Shown here: positions 8,095 through 16,902 of the stretch, piece by piece
Layout of the letters: every line of letters starts with the position of its first letter
Position numbering within the stretch: position 1 is the stretch's first letter
From: Fodinibacter sp038210185
GTDB lineage: Bacteria > Actinomycetota > Actinomycetes > Actinomycetales > Dermatophilaceae
Reading direction: 5' to 3'
Length of the DNA: 64,000 nucleotides
NCBI GenBank assembly: GCA_038210185.1
Contig: JBBQWX010000001.1
Location: 36,064-100,063, forward strand
Program-made: the position numbers and the translations under genes
The notes under the pieces: generated by a model
The model's database searches: none
Told to the model about the DNA's origin: nothing
The model's input: only the letters and a program-made list of their open reading frames with translations

Positions 8095-8100
8095 GGGGAT

Positions 8101-8790
8101 TCACTCGGCCAGGCGGTAGCCGATGCCGGGCTCGGTCAGGATGTGCCGCGGACGCGAGGGGTCGCCCTCGAGCTTGCGGCGCAGCTGGTTGCCGTAGACG
8201 CGCAGGTAGTTCGACTCGCGGCCGTAACCCGGGCCCCACACCGCCTTGAGCAGGTCGGCCTGGGTGACGACGCGGCCGCGGTGCTTGGCCAGCTCACCGA
8301 GCAGCCGCCACTCGGTGGGCGTGAGGTGCACCGGCTCGCCGAGACGGGTCGCGGTGAGGGTGCCGAAGTCGACCGCGAAGGCGTCGGTGGCGACCGGTGC
8401 GATGGCCGCGAGCGCCTCGCCGTCGCCCCCGCCACGGCGCAGCGCGGAGCGCACCCGGGCCATCAGCTCGTCCATCCCGAACGGCTTGGTGACGTAGTCG
8501 TCGGCACCCTCGTCGAGCGCCTCGACCTTGTCGTCGGACTCGTGACGCGCCGAGAGCACGACCACCGGCACCCGGGACGTGCGCCGCAGCCGACGCAGCA
8601 CCTCGACCCCGTCGACGTCGGGCAGGCCGAGATCGAGGATGACCAGGTCCGGCGGGGCGTCCTCCAGGGTCGACAGGGCGTCACGCCCCGAGGCGACCTC
8701 CTCGACCTCGTAGCCACGGGCCCTCAGGTTGATCCGCAGCGTGCGGCGGATCGTCTCGTCGTCGTCGACGACGAGGATGCGCTCAGCCAT
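8101..8790 (-). CDS. kdpE: KdpE, OmpR-family response regulator
   Basis: A 229-residue regulator with a receiver domain (residues 1-120) and a winged-helix output domain (C-terminal ~95). The acidic pocket is visible in VVDDDE. The phosphoacceptor is Asp53 in DLVILDLGLPDVDG, and the conserved Thr/Ser and Lys lie in VVVLSARHESDD and YVTKPFGMDEL. The DNA-binding part contains LTPTEWRLLGELAKHRGRVV and YLRVYGNQLRRKLE, typical of KdpE. It overlaps kdpD by eight bases, so the two are translationally coupled. It should activate kdpFABC at low potassium. The gene is intact although two of its targets carry nonsense codons. Confidence 0.95.
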   Translation of the reverse strand: MAERILVVDDDETIRRTLRINLRARGYEVEEVASGRDALSTLEDAPPDLVILDLGLPDVDGVEVLRRLRRTSRVPVVVLSARHESDDKVEALDEGADDYVTKPFGMDELMARVRSALRRGGGDGEALAAIAPVATDAFAVDFGTLTATRLGEPVHLTPTEWRLLGELAKHRGRVVTQADLLKAVWGPGYGRESNYLRVYGNQLRRKLEGDPSRPRHILTEPGIGYRLAE

Positions 8791-11506
8791 GGGCGGGCTC
8801 CTCGAGGGGGGACCGGGTGTTGGGCAGCTCGATGACCATGGTCAGGCCCCCACCGGGCGTCTCCTCCGCGGACACCTCACCGTCCATGGCCTCCGCGAGG
8901 CCTCGGGCGACCGCCAGCCCGAGGCCGACGCCGTCGCCGGACGGGGCGTCACCCTGGCGCTGGAAGGGCAGGAAGATCCGCTCGCGTGCCTCCTCGGGCA
9001 CCCCGGGGCCGCTGTCGACGACTCGCACCTGGGTGCGGCCTCCGAGCCCGCTGGTCGCGATCCGAACGCGTCCGGGCGGAGGCTGGTGGTGCAGGGCGTT
9101 CTCGACGACGTTGCCCAGCACCCGGTCGAGCAGCCCCGGGTCGGCGAGCACCAGGCGAGCATCCGGGTCGAGCGACCAGTCGACCCGGTCCGGGTCGGAC
9201 ACCGCTGCGACGGTGGCCGGCACCACCTCGCCGAGGTCGACGAGTCGCGGCGCCGCGACCAGCGCGCCCGCCTGGAGGCGCGACATGTCGAGCAGGTTGC
9301 CGATGAGCGCGTCGAGCCGGTCGGCGGAGTCCTCGATGGCGGCCTGCAGCTCGGCCTCGTCCTCCGCAGAGAAGGTCACCTCGCTCGACCGCAGGCTGCC
9401 GATGGCCGCCTTGATGCCGGCGAGCGGTGTGCGCAGGTCGTGCGACACCGCGGAGAGCAGGGCGGTGCGGGCCGAGTTGTCGCGGGCGAGAACGGCTGCC
9501 TCGCCCGCGGCGCGTTGGAGGGTGCGTCGCTGGAGGATCGCGCCGGCGTGCGCCGCGAACGCGGCGAGCAGCCGCTGGCGGTCGGCCGGGACCGGCACGC
9601 CGACCAGGACGAGGTCGTGCTCGTCGTCCGCGGTGGCATGGGTCTGCTCGTCGTCCTCGGGTGGCGCGGGACCCGACCCTCGAGGCCCGCCGGGTCCCGA
9701 GTCGTGTCTCGCGCCGGGTCCCGAGTCGTGTCCCGAGTCGTGTCTCGCGTCGTGTCTCGCGCCGGGTCCCTCGTCGTGTCTCGCGCCGGGCCCCGAGTCG
9801 GGCCCCGAGTCGTGTCCCGCGTCATGTCTCGCGCCGGGTCCCGAGTCGTGTCTCGCGTCGGGTGCCGCCTCGGGGTCGGCGACGACCTCGGCCACCACCT
9901 CGACCGGGAGGTCGGCGGTCGCCCGCCGCACGACGACGGCTCGCTGGGCGCCGAACATGTCGAGCGCGAACTGCAGCAGCACGGTCATCTGGTCGGTGGA
10001 GCCGAGCAACGTGTGGGTCAGCTCGGCGAGTGCCGCCGACTCGCGTTGCGCCGCGAGGGCACGCTCGGCGCGCCGAGCGCTCGTGTGCACGACGAACGCC
10101 ACGACGATCGCGACCAGGACGAACACGACGAGTGCGACGGCGTTCTCCGGCTGGGAGATGGTCAGGGTGCCGACCGGGTGGGTGAAGAACCAGTTGAGCA
10201 GCAGGGAGGACAGCACCGCCCCGACGAGGGCCGGCCCGATGCCGCCGAGGAGGGCGACCAGGACGGTGGCGAGCAGGTACAACGGCACCGTCAGGGGGAG
10301 GCCGGGATCCTGGGGAACCAGTACCAGCAGACCGGTGAGGGCGAGCGGGCCGAGGACAGCCGCGGCATACCCGAGACGAACCCTCCTGCGGGGCAGCGCG
10401 GCCCGCGTCACACGCCAGCCTCGGCCGTGGGCGAAGGAGTGGGTGACCACGTGCACGTCGATGTCACCGGAGTGGGTGATCACCTCTTCGGTGGTGCTCG
10501 GCACCGCCAGGGTGCGCCACCGTGGCCGCCGGGTGCTGCCGATCACGACTTGGGATGCGTTGACGCCGCGGGCGACGTCGAGGATCGCCTCGGAGGGGTC
10601 CTCCCCGGTTACGGTGCGCCAGGAACCACCGAGCTCGTCGGTGAGCCGGCGCAGCGAGGCCAGGGTGGGCAGGGGTGGCCCGCTGAGTCCGTCGGACCGC
10701 GCGACGTGCAGGGCGAGCAGCTCGCCCCCGGTGCCCCGCGAGGCGATCCGGGCGCCCCGGCGAAGCAGCGTCTCGCCCTCGGGGCCGCCGGACAGCGCGA
10801 CGACGACCCGCTCGCGGGTCGGCCAGGACGAGTCGATGCCGTGGTCGGCGCGGTAGCGGCCCAGGCCCTCCTCGACGCGGTCGGCGAGCCAGAGCAGCGC
10901 CAGCTCGCGCAGCGCCGACAGGTTGCCGACCCGGAAGTAGTTCGCCAGCGCGGCATCGACCTTCTCGGCCTTGTAGACGTTCCCGTGCGCCATCCGCCTA
11001 CGCAGCGCCTCCGGAGACATGTCGACGAGCTCGATCTGGTCGGCGCGCCGCACGACCGCGTCGGGAACCGTCTCGCGCTGCACGACTCCGGTGATCGACT
11101 CGACGACGTCGTTGAGCGACTCGAGGTGCTGGATGTTGACCGTGGAGATGACATCGATCCCGGCATCGAGCAGCTCGTCGATGTCCTGCCAGCGCTTCTC
11201 GTGCCGCGAGCCGGGTGCGTTGGTGTGGGCGAGCTCGTCGACCAGGGCCACGGTGGGGCGGCGGGTCAGCAGCCCGTCGAGGTCCATCTCCTCGAAGGTC
11301 GTGCCGCGGTAGTCCAGCTGCGTCCGGGGCAGCACGTCGAGCCCCTCGATCATCTCCGCGGTGTGCTCGCGCCCGTGGGTCTCGACCAGGCCGACGACCA
11401 CGTCGGTGCCGCGGGCCAGGCGTCGGCGTCCCTCGTCGAGCATGGCGACGGTCTTGCCCACGCCCGGGGCCGCCCCGAGGTAGATGCGAAGTCGACCGCG
11501 TGCCAT
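8783..11506 (-). CDS. kdpD: KdpD, potassium-responsive sensor histidine kinase
   Basis: A 907-residue protein with all KdpD modules. The N-terminal domain has Walker A (GAAPGVGKT, residues 11-19) and DELAHTNAPGSRHEKRW. A universal-stress-like domain occupies ~250-370, with VVIGSTRRPRW. Four closely spaced membrane helices lie at ~390-490. A GAF-like region is followed by the H-box SAVSHDLRTPL (His near residue 688), the N-box NVVENALHHQ, and ATP-lid motifs DSGPGV and GVGLGLAVARGL. It senses potassium and turgor and phosphorylates KdpE. Unusually, residues ~548-605 are a low-complexity insertion of four-residue repeats. No stop or frameshift is seen. Confidence 0.95.
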   Translation of the reverse strand: MARGRLRIYLGAAPGVGKTVAMLDEGRRRLARGTDVVVGLVETHGREHTAEMIEGLDVLPRTQLDYRGTTFEEMDLDGLLTRRPTVALVDELAHTNAPGSRHEKRWQDIDELLDAGIDVISTVNIQHLESLNDVVESITGVVQRETVPDAVVRRADQIELVDMSPEALRRRMAHGNVYKAEKVDAALANYFRVGNLSALRELALLWLADRVEEGLGRYRADHGIDSSWPTRERVVVALSGGPEGETLLRRGARIASRGTGGELLALHVARSDGLSGPPLPTLASLRRLTDELGGSWRTVTGEDPSEAILDVARGVNASQVVIGSTRRPRWRTLAVPSTTEEVITHSGDIDVHVVTHSFAHGRGWRVTRAALPRRRVRLGYAAAVLGPLALTGLLVLVPQDPGLPLTVPLYLLATVLVALLGGIGPALVGAVLSSLLLNWFFTHPVGTLTISQPENAVALVVFVLVAIVVAFVVHTSARRAERALAAQRESAALAELTHTLLGSTDQMTVLLQFALDMFGAQRAVVVRRATADLPVEVVAEVVADPEAAPDARHDSGPGARHDAGHDSGPDSGPGARHDEGPGARHDARHDSGHDSGPGARHDSGPGGPRGSGPAPPEDDEQTHATADDEHDLVLVGVPVPADRQRLLAAFAAHAGAILQRRTLQRAAGEAAVLARDNSARTALLSAVSHDLRTPLAGIKAAIGSLRSSEVTFSAEDEAELQAAIEDSADRLDALIGNLLDMSRLQAGALVAAPRLVDLGEVVPATVAAVSDPDRVDWSLDPDARLVLADPGLLDRVLGNVVENALHHQPPPGRVRIATSGLGGRTQVRVVDSGPGVPEEARERIFLPFQRQGDAPSGDGVGLGLAVARGLAEAMDGEVSAEETPGGGLTMVIELPNTRSPLEEPAHG
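9691..9863. repeat. 12-bp tandem repeat array inside kdpD
   Basis: About 14 imperfect 12-base units, built from variants of CCGAGTCGTGTC, TCGCGTCGTGTC and TCGCGCCGGGTC. On the coding strand they specify tetrapeptides such as RHDS, GPGA, GHDS and GPDS. The reading frame is kept, so the array lengthens a hydrophilic linker in the GAF-like region before the kinase core. Copy number is likely unstable. Confidence 0.9.
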
Positions 11507-11516
11507 GCCGCTATTC

Positions 11517-12110
11517 TCACTGATGCGCGGCAGCGGTGCCGGAGGTCGCGAGGGCGACGTTGAGCTCGGTGACGTTGACCCGGCCCTGACCCATGAAGCC
11601 GAGCGCGGCCTGCTGGGTGTGGTCGGCGATCAACGCCTGCACCTGTTCCAGCGAAAGCCCACGCGCCTCGGCGACCCGAGGCGCCTGGTACGCGGCGTAC
11701 TCCGGGGAGATGTGCGGGTCCAGGCCGCTGCCGGATGCCGTGAGCGCGTCGGGCGGGATGGTCGCCGGTGCGTCGGGGTTGGCCTCGCGCAGGGCGGCCG
11801 CCCGCTCAGCCACCGCGGTGGCCAGGTCCTCGGCGTTCGGGCCCAGGTTGGAACCGCCACTGGTTTCGCCGGTGTGGTCGGACGCCGAGGGCCGGGCCTG
11901 GAACTACTGGGGCCCCTCGGCTGCCTGCCCGAGCAGGCTGGAGCCGACGACCTCGCCGTCGACCTCGAGAAGGGAGCCGTTGGCCTGCCCGGGCATGACG
12001 AGCCCGACGGCAAGGATCGCGGCGGGGTAGAGCACACCGAGCAGCACGGTGAGGACGAGCAGCGCCTTGAGGGCTGCAAGAAGCTGACGAGGAATGGCCA
12101 TGGGGATCAC
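11517..12110 (-). pseudogene. kdpC: kdpC with in-frame TAG
   Basis: Across 198 codons the frame encodes KdpC, the single-helix subunit that stabilises ATP binding in the KdpFABC potassium pump. The membrane helix is at residues ~12-35 (ALLVLTVLLGVLYPAAILAVG). Periplasmic features are GSSLLGQ and, later, SGSGLDPHISPEYAAYQAPR. Codon 69 is TAG (11904-11906) where Tyr is expected in the conserved GPQYFQ motif; downstream FQARPSAS continues in the same frame. One TAC-to-TAG change explains this. GTG 12110 overlaps the kdpB stop; ATG 12101 is an alternative. Without suppression the product would be 68 residues and lack the functional domain. Confidence 0.88.
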
Positions 12111-14146
12111 CGAAGTCCGGGAATGAGGGAGAGAACGAGGTCGATCAGCTTGATGCCGATGAACGGGGCGACGATGCCGCCGAGCCCGTAGACCAGCAGG
12201 TTGCGACGGAGCATCTGGTGGGCGGAGACCGGGCGGTACTTCACGCCCCGCAGCGAGAGCGGGATCAGCGCAATGATGACCAGCGCGTTGAAGATGACCG
12301 CCGAAAGGATGGCCGTGTCGGGGCTGGACAGGCCCATCACGTTGAGCCGGTCCAGGCCCGGGAAGATGCCGACGAACATCGCCGGGATGATGGCGAAGTA
12401 CTTCGCGACGTCGTTGGCGATGGAGAAGGTCGTCAGTGCGCCTCGGGTGATGAGCAGCTGCTTGCCGATCGCGACGACGTCGATCAGCTTGGTGGGGTCG
12501 CTGTCCAGGTCGACCATGTTGCCGGCCTCCTTCGCCGCCGAGGTGCCGGTGTTCATCGCCACGCCCACGTCGGCCTGGGCCAGCGCCGGGGCGTCGTTCG
12601 TGCCGTCGCCGGTCATCGCGACGAGCTTGCCGCCCTCCTGCTCGGCCTTGATCAGCGCCATCTTGTCATCGGGGGTGGCCTCGGCGAAGAAGTCGTCGAC
12701 GCCTGCCTCGGCCGCGATGGCGGCGGCAGTGCGCGGGTTGTCGCCGGTGATCATCACGGTGCGGATACCCATCGCTCACAGCTGGTCGAAGCGCTCGCGC
12801 ATGCCGGGCTTGACGATGTCCTTCAGGTGCACGACACCCAGGGTGCGCGCCGGCCCGCCCGGCTCGGCGAGCGCCACGACCAGCGGGGTGCCCCCGGTCG
12901 CGCTGATGCCGTCGACGGCGTAGTGCAGGTCGTGGGCGACGTGCCCGCCGCACTCCTCCACCCAGGCGGCGACGGCGGACCCGGCGCCCTTGCGCACCTT
13001 GGTGCCGTCGGGCAGGTCGACCCCCGACATCCGCGTGGAGGCCGAGAACGGCACGAACTCGGCGCCGGCCTGGCGCAGCTCTGCGAACGAGCCGGTGGCC
13101 GGGTCGACCCCTGACGCGAGGGCGTGGTCGATGATCGAGCGGCCCTCGGGCGTCTCATCGGCCAGAGAGGAAAGGTACGCGGCGCGGAGCAGCTCCGGTC
13201 GGGTCGCCCCCTCGAGGGTGACGACGTCGCTGGCCTGGCAGTTGCCGTAGGTGATGGTGCCGGTCTTGTCGAGCAGCAGGGTGCTGACGTCGCCGGCGGC
13301 CTCGACGGCGCGCCCGGACATGGCGAGCACGTTGTGCTGCACGAGCCGGTCCATGCCGGCGATGCCGATGGCCGAGAGCAGTGCGCCGATCGTGGTCGGG
13401 ATGAGGCAGACGAGCAGGGCGACGAGCACCACGAGCGACAGCCGGGAACCCGAGTAGATCGCCATCGGCGCGATGGCGCCCACGGCGAAGATGAAGATCA
13501 GGGTCAGGGTGGTCAGCAGGATGGTCAGCGCGATCTCGTTGGGGGTCTTCTGGCGCGAAGCCCCCTCGACGAGCGCGATCATCCGGTCGATGAAGGTCTC
13601 ACCGGGCTTGCTGGTCACCTTGACGACGATCCGGTCCGACAGCACCGTGGTGCCGCCGGTGACGGCGCACCGGTCGCCGCCGGACTCACGGATGACCGGG
13701 GCGGACTCGCCGGTGATCGCTGACTCGTCGACGGTCGCGACCCCTTCGACGACGTCCCCGTCGCCGGGGATGACCTGGCCGGACTCGACGACCACGAGGT
13801 CGCCGAGCCGCAGCTCGTTGCCGCGGACCTGTTCCTCGGTGCCGTCGTCGCGCAGCCGCCGTGCGGTGGTCTCGGTACGGGTCCTGCGCAGGGTCTCGGC
13901 CTGGGCCTTGCCGCGGCCCTCGGCGACGGCCTCGGCCAGGTTGGCGAACAGGACGGTCGCCCACAGCCAGAGCATGACCGAGATGGTGAACACCGATGGG
14001 TCCTTGACGGCCAGCACGGTGGTCAGCGCCGACCCCACCCACACCACGAAGATGACGGGCGAGCGGACGGTGTGGCGCGGGTCGAGCTTGGCGAACGCCT
14101 GAGGAAGCGCGTCCCAGCCGTTGCGGATCAGGGGGGTGGCGGTCAT
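12107..14146 (-). pseudogene. kdpB: kdpB with in-frame TGA at codon 457
   Basis: The frame spans 680 codons, the usual KdpB length. The P-type ATPase signatures are in place: TGESAPV (actuator), DKTGTITYG with the phosphorylated Asp near residue 293, and MTGDGTNDAPALAQADVGVAMN (hinge, 21 residues apart from the stop region). Codon 457 is TGA (12776-12778), between GMRERFDQL and AMGIRTVMITGDNPRT, where Arg is usual; CGA-to-TGA would produce it. Both sides stay in one frame. Truncation here removes the hinge motif and the last membrane helices, so the potassium-pumping ATPase should be dead unless the stop is read through. ATG 14146 overlaps the kdpA stop. Confidence 0.92.
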
Positions 14147-15789
14147 GACAGTGCCTCCGCGATCGGCCCGAGTGCGAGGGCCGGGAAGAAGGTGAGCCCG
14201 GCGATCACCACGACGGTGCCGGCGAGCAGGACGGTGAACAGAGGGGTGTCGGTCGGCATGGTGCCGGCGGTGACGGGCCGCCTGCGCTGGGCGGCGAACG
14301 CCCCGGCCAGGGCGAGCACGAGCACGATCGGGACCAGCCGACCGAAGAACATGCAGAACGCCAGGGTGAGGTTGAGGAACGGCTGGTCGGCGGTGAGCCC
14401 CGCGAACGCGGAGCCGTTGTTGTTCGATGCCGACGTGAAGGCGTAGAGCATCTCGGTGAGCCCGTGCGGCCCGCTGTTGAGCAACCCGGCGGTGGCCACC
14501 GGCAGCACGATCGCCAGGCCGGTGAAGATCAGGACCAGGGCAGGGGTGACGACGACGCTGAGGGCGACGTAAGTGATCTCCCTGCGGCCCACCGTCTTCC
14601 CCAACAGCTCGGGGGTGCGGCCGACCATCAGGCCCGCGATGAACACCGCCAGCACCACGTAGACCAGCAGGTTGTACAGGCCCGTGCCCACCCCACCGGG
14701 GGAGGCCTCGCCCAGCATCATGTTGGACAGGGGTACCGCGCCGCCCAGGGCGCTGTAGCTGTCGTGCATCGAGTTGACCGCCCCCGTCGAGGTGCCGGTG
14801 GTGGCGCCGGCGAAGACCGCCGACCAGGCGATGCCGAAGCGCTGCTCCTTGCCCTCCATCGAGCCCAGCGCCGAACCCGAGGCGGAGTACTCCGCCCACG
14901 CGGCCAGACCCATGCTCATGACGAGCAGGCCGGCCATCGTCGCCGTGGCGACGACGCCCTGGCGCCGGTTGCCGACCATCCGCCCGTAGGCGTAGGGCAG
15001 CGAGAAGGGGATGACGAGGATCAGGAAGATCTCGAACAGGTTGGTCCAGGCGTTCGGGTTCTCGAAAGGGTGGGCGGAGTTGGCGTTGAAGAACCCGCCG
15101 CCGTTGGTCCCGAGCTCCTTGATGACCTCCTGCGAGGCCACCGGTCCACCCTGCACGACCTGCTGGGCGCCGGTGACCGTGGTGATGGTCGTCGGGTCGT
15201 TGAGGTTCTGGATGACACCGCCCGCGAGCAGCACGATGGCGCCGACGACCGCCATCGGCAGCAGGATGCGCACGGTGCCACGCACGAGGTCGACCCAGAA
15301 GTTGCCGAGCCGGTCGGTGCTGTGGCGCGCGATGCCCCGGATGAGGGCGATCGCGACGGCCAGCCCCGTGGCGGCGGACACGAAGTTCTGCACGGCCAGG
15401 CCCGCGGCCTGCACGGTGTAGCCCGTGCCCGCCTCACCGGCGTACGACTGCCAGTTGGTGTTGGTCACGAACGAGACGGCGGTGTTGAGGGCGGTGTGCC
15501 AGTTCATCGAGCGGTCGAGGGCCCAGGGGAGCCAGCCCTGCACCGTGAGAAGCAGGAACAGTGCGACGACCGAGACCACTGCGAAGGCGACCACCGAGAC
15601 CGCATAGCCGGTCCAGCGCTGCTCGGTGCGGGGGTCGACCCCGACGAGCCGGTAGACCAGTCGCTCGACGCGCCAGTCCTGCTCGTCGGTGAAGGTGTGG
15701 TGGATCCAGGTGCCCAACGGCACGTGGACAAGGGCGAGGAGCGCGACCAGGGTGAGCACGGCGGCGCCCGTGACGAGGACGGAGTTCAC
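14143..15789 (-). CDS. kdpA: KdpA, potassium-binding channel subunit
   Basis: A 548-residue polytopic protein, intact, from GTG 15789. It shows the repeated selectivity-filter regions of the SKT superfamily: SFVTNTNWQSYAGE, LGTNGGGFFNANSAHPFENP, TTGTSTGAVNSMHDSYSALG and FTSASNNNGSAFAGL. KdpA takes up K+ in the KdpFABC complex and passes it to KdpB. It follows kdpF by 12 bases and overlaps kdpB by four. With kdpB and kdpC interrupted, the subunit may have no functional partner. Confidence 0.96.
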   Translation of the reverse strand: MNSVLVTGAAVLTLVALLALVHVPLGTWIHHTFTDEQDWRVERLVYRLVGVDPRTEQRWTGYAVSVVAFAVVSVVALFLLLTVQGWLPWALDRSMNWHTALNTAVSFVTNTNWQSYAGEAGTGYTVQAAGLAVQNFVSAATGLAVAIALIRGIARHSTDRLGNFWVDLVRGTVRILLPMAVVGAIVLLAGGVIQNLNDPTTITTVTGAQQVVQGGPVASQEVIKELGTNGGGFFNANSAHPFENPNAWTNLFEIFLILVIPFSLPYAYGRMVGNRRQGVVATATMAGLLVMSMGLAAWAEYSASGSALGSMEGKEQRFGIAWSAVFAGATTGTSTGAVNSMHDSYSALGGAVPLSNMMLGEASPGGVGTGLYNLLVYVVLAVFIAGLMVGRTPELLGKTVGRREITYVALSVVVTPALVLIFTGLAIVLPVATAGLLNSGPHGLTEMLYAFTSASNNNGSAFAGLTADQPFLNLTLAFCMFFGRLVPIVLVLALAGAFAAQRRRPVTAGTMPTDTPLFTVLLAGTVVVIAGLTFFPALALGPIAEALS

Positions 15790-15801
15790 GGTGGCTCCTC
15801 C

Positions 15802-15888
15802 TCAGAACCGGTCCGGGCGGACCAGGGCGTACAGGAGGTAACCCACGAGGGCCAGCCCCACGGCGGCGGCGATGATGTCTTCCCACAT
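15802..15888 (-). CDS. kdpF: KdpF, small stabilising subunit
   Basis: A 28-residue single-helix peptide (MWEDIIAAAVGLALVGYL, ending VRPDRF) from ATG 15888, directly before kdpA. Size, sequence and position match KdpF, which sits between KdpA and KdpB in the complex. The 93 bases upstream should carry the KdpE-controlled promoter; I could not identify its elements. Confidence 0.88.
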   Translation of the reverse strand: MWEDIIAAAVGLALVGYLLYALVRPDRF

Positions 15889-15981
15889 GCCGCCAAGGAC
15901 ACACCCCGGCCGACGGCATCCCGACGCCGGTGACGGCCCGTTGACGCGTCTTGACGCGACCTTGATGCGCGACTGCAGCCC

Positions 15982-16101
15982 GTACCCCGAGTGACCTATT
16001 GGTCGATCCAGGTACACCCGCCCCGTACCCCGAGTGACCTATTGGTCGATCCAGGTACACCCGTCCCGTACCCCGAGTGACCTATTGGTCGATCTGGGTA
16101 C
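15982..16101. repeat. Hairpin repeat cluster B: three 34-bp units
   Basis: Units at 15982-16015, 16025-16058 and 16068-16101 (period 43), each from GTAC to GTAC, with CGAGTGACCTATTGGTCGAT inside. The first two end CCAGGTAC and the third CTGGGTAC. Spacers are ACCCGCCCC and ACCCGTCCC. Orientation matches cluster A. The cluster ends 8 bases before the 16110 stop of the enoyl-CoA hydratase gene and lies about 94 bases upstream of kdpF. Confidence 0.92.
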
Positions 16102-16109
16102 GGGCTGGA

Positions 16110-16880
16110 TCAGTGGCCGGTGAACTCCGCAGGCCGCTCGGCGAGGAACGCGGCGACGCCCTCGCGGTAGTCCTCGGTGTGCATCAGCGCTATCTGGCCG
16201 GCCTCCTCACGCGCCAGCGCGGCCTCCACGTCGATGGATGCCGCGTTGACGGCCGCCTTCGTCTCCCCCGGCGCTAACGTCGCGGCCGCCGCGAAGCCGA
16301 CCACCAGGGCCTCGGCGCGGGCCGGGAACGACTCGGCCGCAACGCACTCGGCGACCAGACCCCACTCAGCCGCCGTCACGGCATCCAGCCTCTCGCCGGT
16401 CATCGCGAGCCGCATCGCCCGCGCCCGGCCGACCGAGGCGGCCACGAGGGCCGTCGACCCGCCGTCGGGCATCAGCCCGATCCGGGCGAACGCCAGCACG
16501 AACGACGCTGCGTCACTGGCCAGCACGTAGTCGCATGCGAGTGCCATCGGCACCCCGATGCCCGCAGCGACGCCGTTGACGAGCGCGACGACCGGTGTGC
16601 GCGAGGCGAGCAGCGCACGCACGAGGTCGGCACCGGCATACAGCGTGCCCAGGGTCGCCCCGTCGACCGACAGCGGCGCCCCGGAGCAGAAGCCGCGCCC
16701 GGCGCCGGTGAGGGCGATGACCCGCACGGCGGGGTCGTCGTCGAACGCACGCACCGCGTCCGCCACCACCTCGCACATCCCGGGGTCGACGGCGTTGAGC
16801 CGCTCGGGGGCGTTGAGGGTGATCCGGCCGACCACCCCGGTGGTCTCGACGAGGACGGTGGCGACGGCAGCGGTGCTCAT
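16110..16880 (-). CDS. Enoyl-CoA hydratase/isomerase family protein
   Basis: A 256-residue crotonase-fold protein. VGRITLNAPERLNAVD at the N-terminus, ALTGAGRGFCSGAPLS (oxyanion-hole loop), and VNGVAAGIGVPMALACDYVLAS with the second oxyanion Gly are all present. RIGLMPDGGSTALVAASVG follows, where PDGG carries the acidic position used by hydratases. It would hydrate or isomerise an acyl-CoA. It closes a four-gene operon after the CaiB-type gene (22-base gap), so a fatty or branched acyl-CoA pathway is likely. ATG 16880 is preferred over ATG 16889. Confidence 0.9.
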   Translation of the reverse strand: MSTAAVATVLVETTGVVGRITLNAPERLNAVDPGMCEVVADAVRAFDDDPAVRVIALTGAGRGFCSGAPLSVDGATLGTLYAGADLVRALLASRTPVVALVNGVAAGIGVPMALACDYVLASDAASFVLAFARIGLMPDGGSTALVAASVGRARAMRLAMTGERLDAVTAAEWGLVAECVAAESFPARAEALVVGFAAAATLAPGETKAAVNAASIDVEAALAREEAGQIALMHTEDYREGVAAFLAERPAEFTGH

Positions 16881-16902
16881 GCCGCCCATCCAACCGCAGT
16901 GC

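Noticed and set aside
8729..11563. Long open frame (~940 codons) on the plus strand opposite kdpD
   Set aside because: It is the complement of a clear kdpD gene; its composition is the shadow expected from GC-rich third positions, and it has no family features.
12776..12778. TGA in kdpB as selenocysteine
   Set aside because: The position is Arg in KdpB, not a redox Cys; kdpC has TAG instead, and no selenocysteine genes or SECIS-like hairpin are seen.
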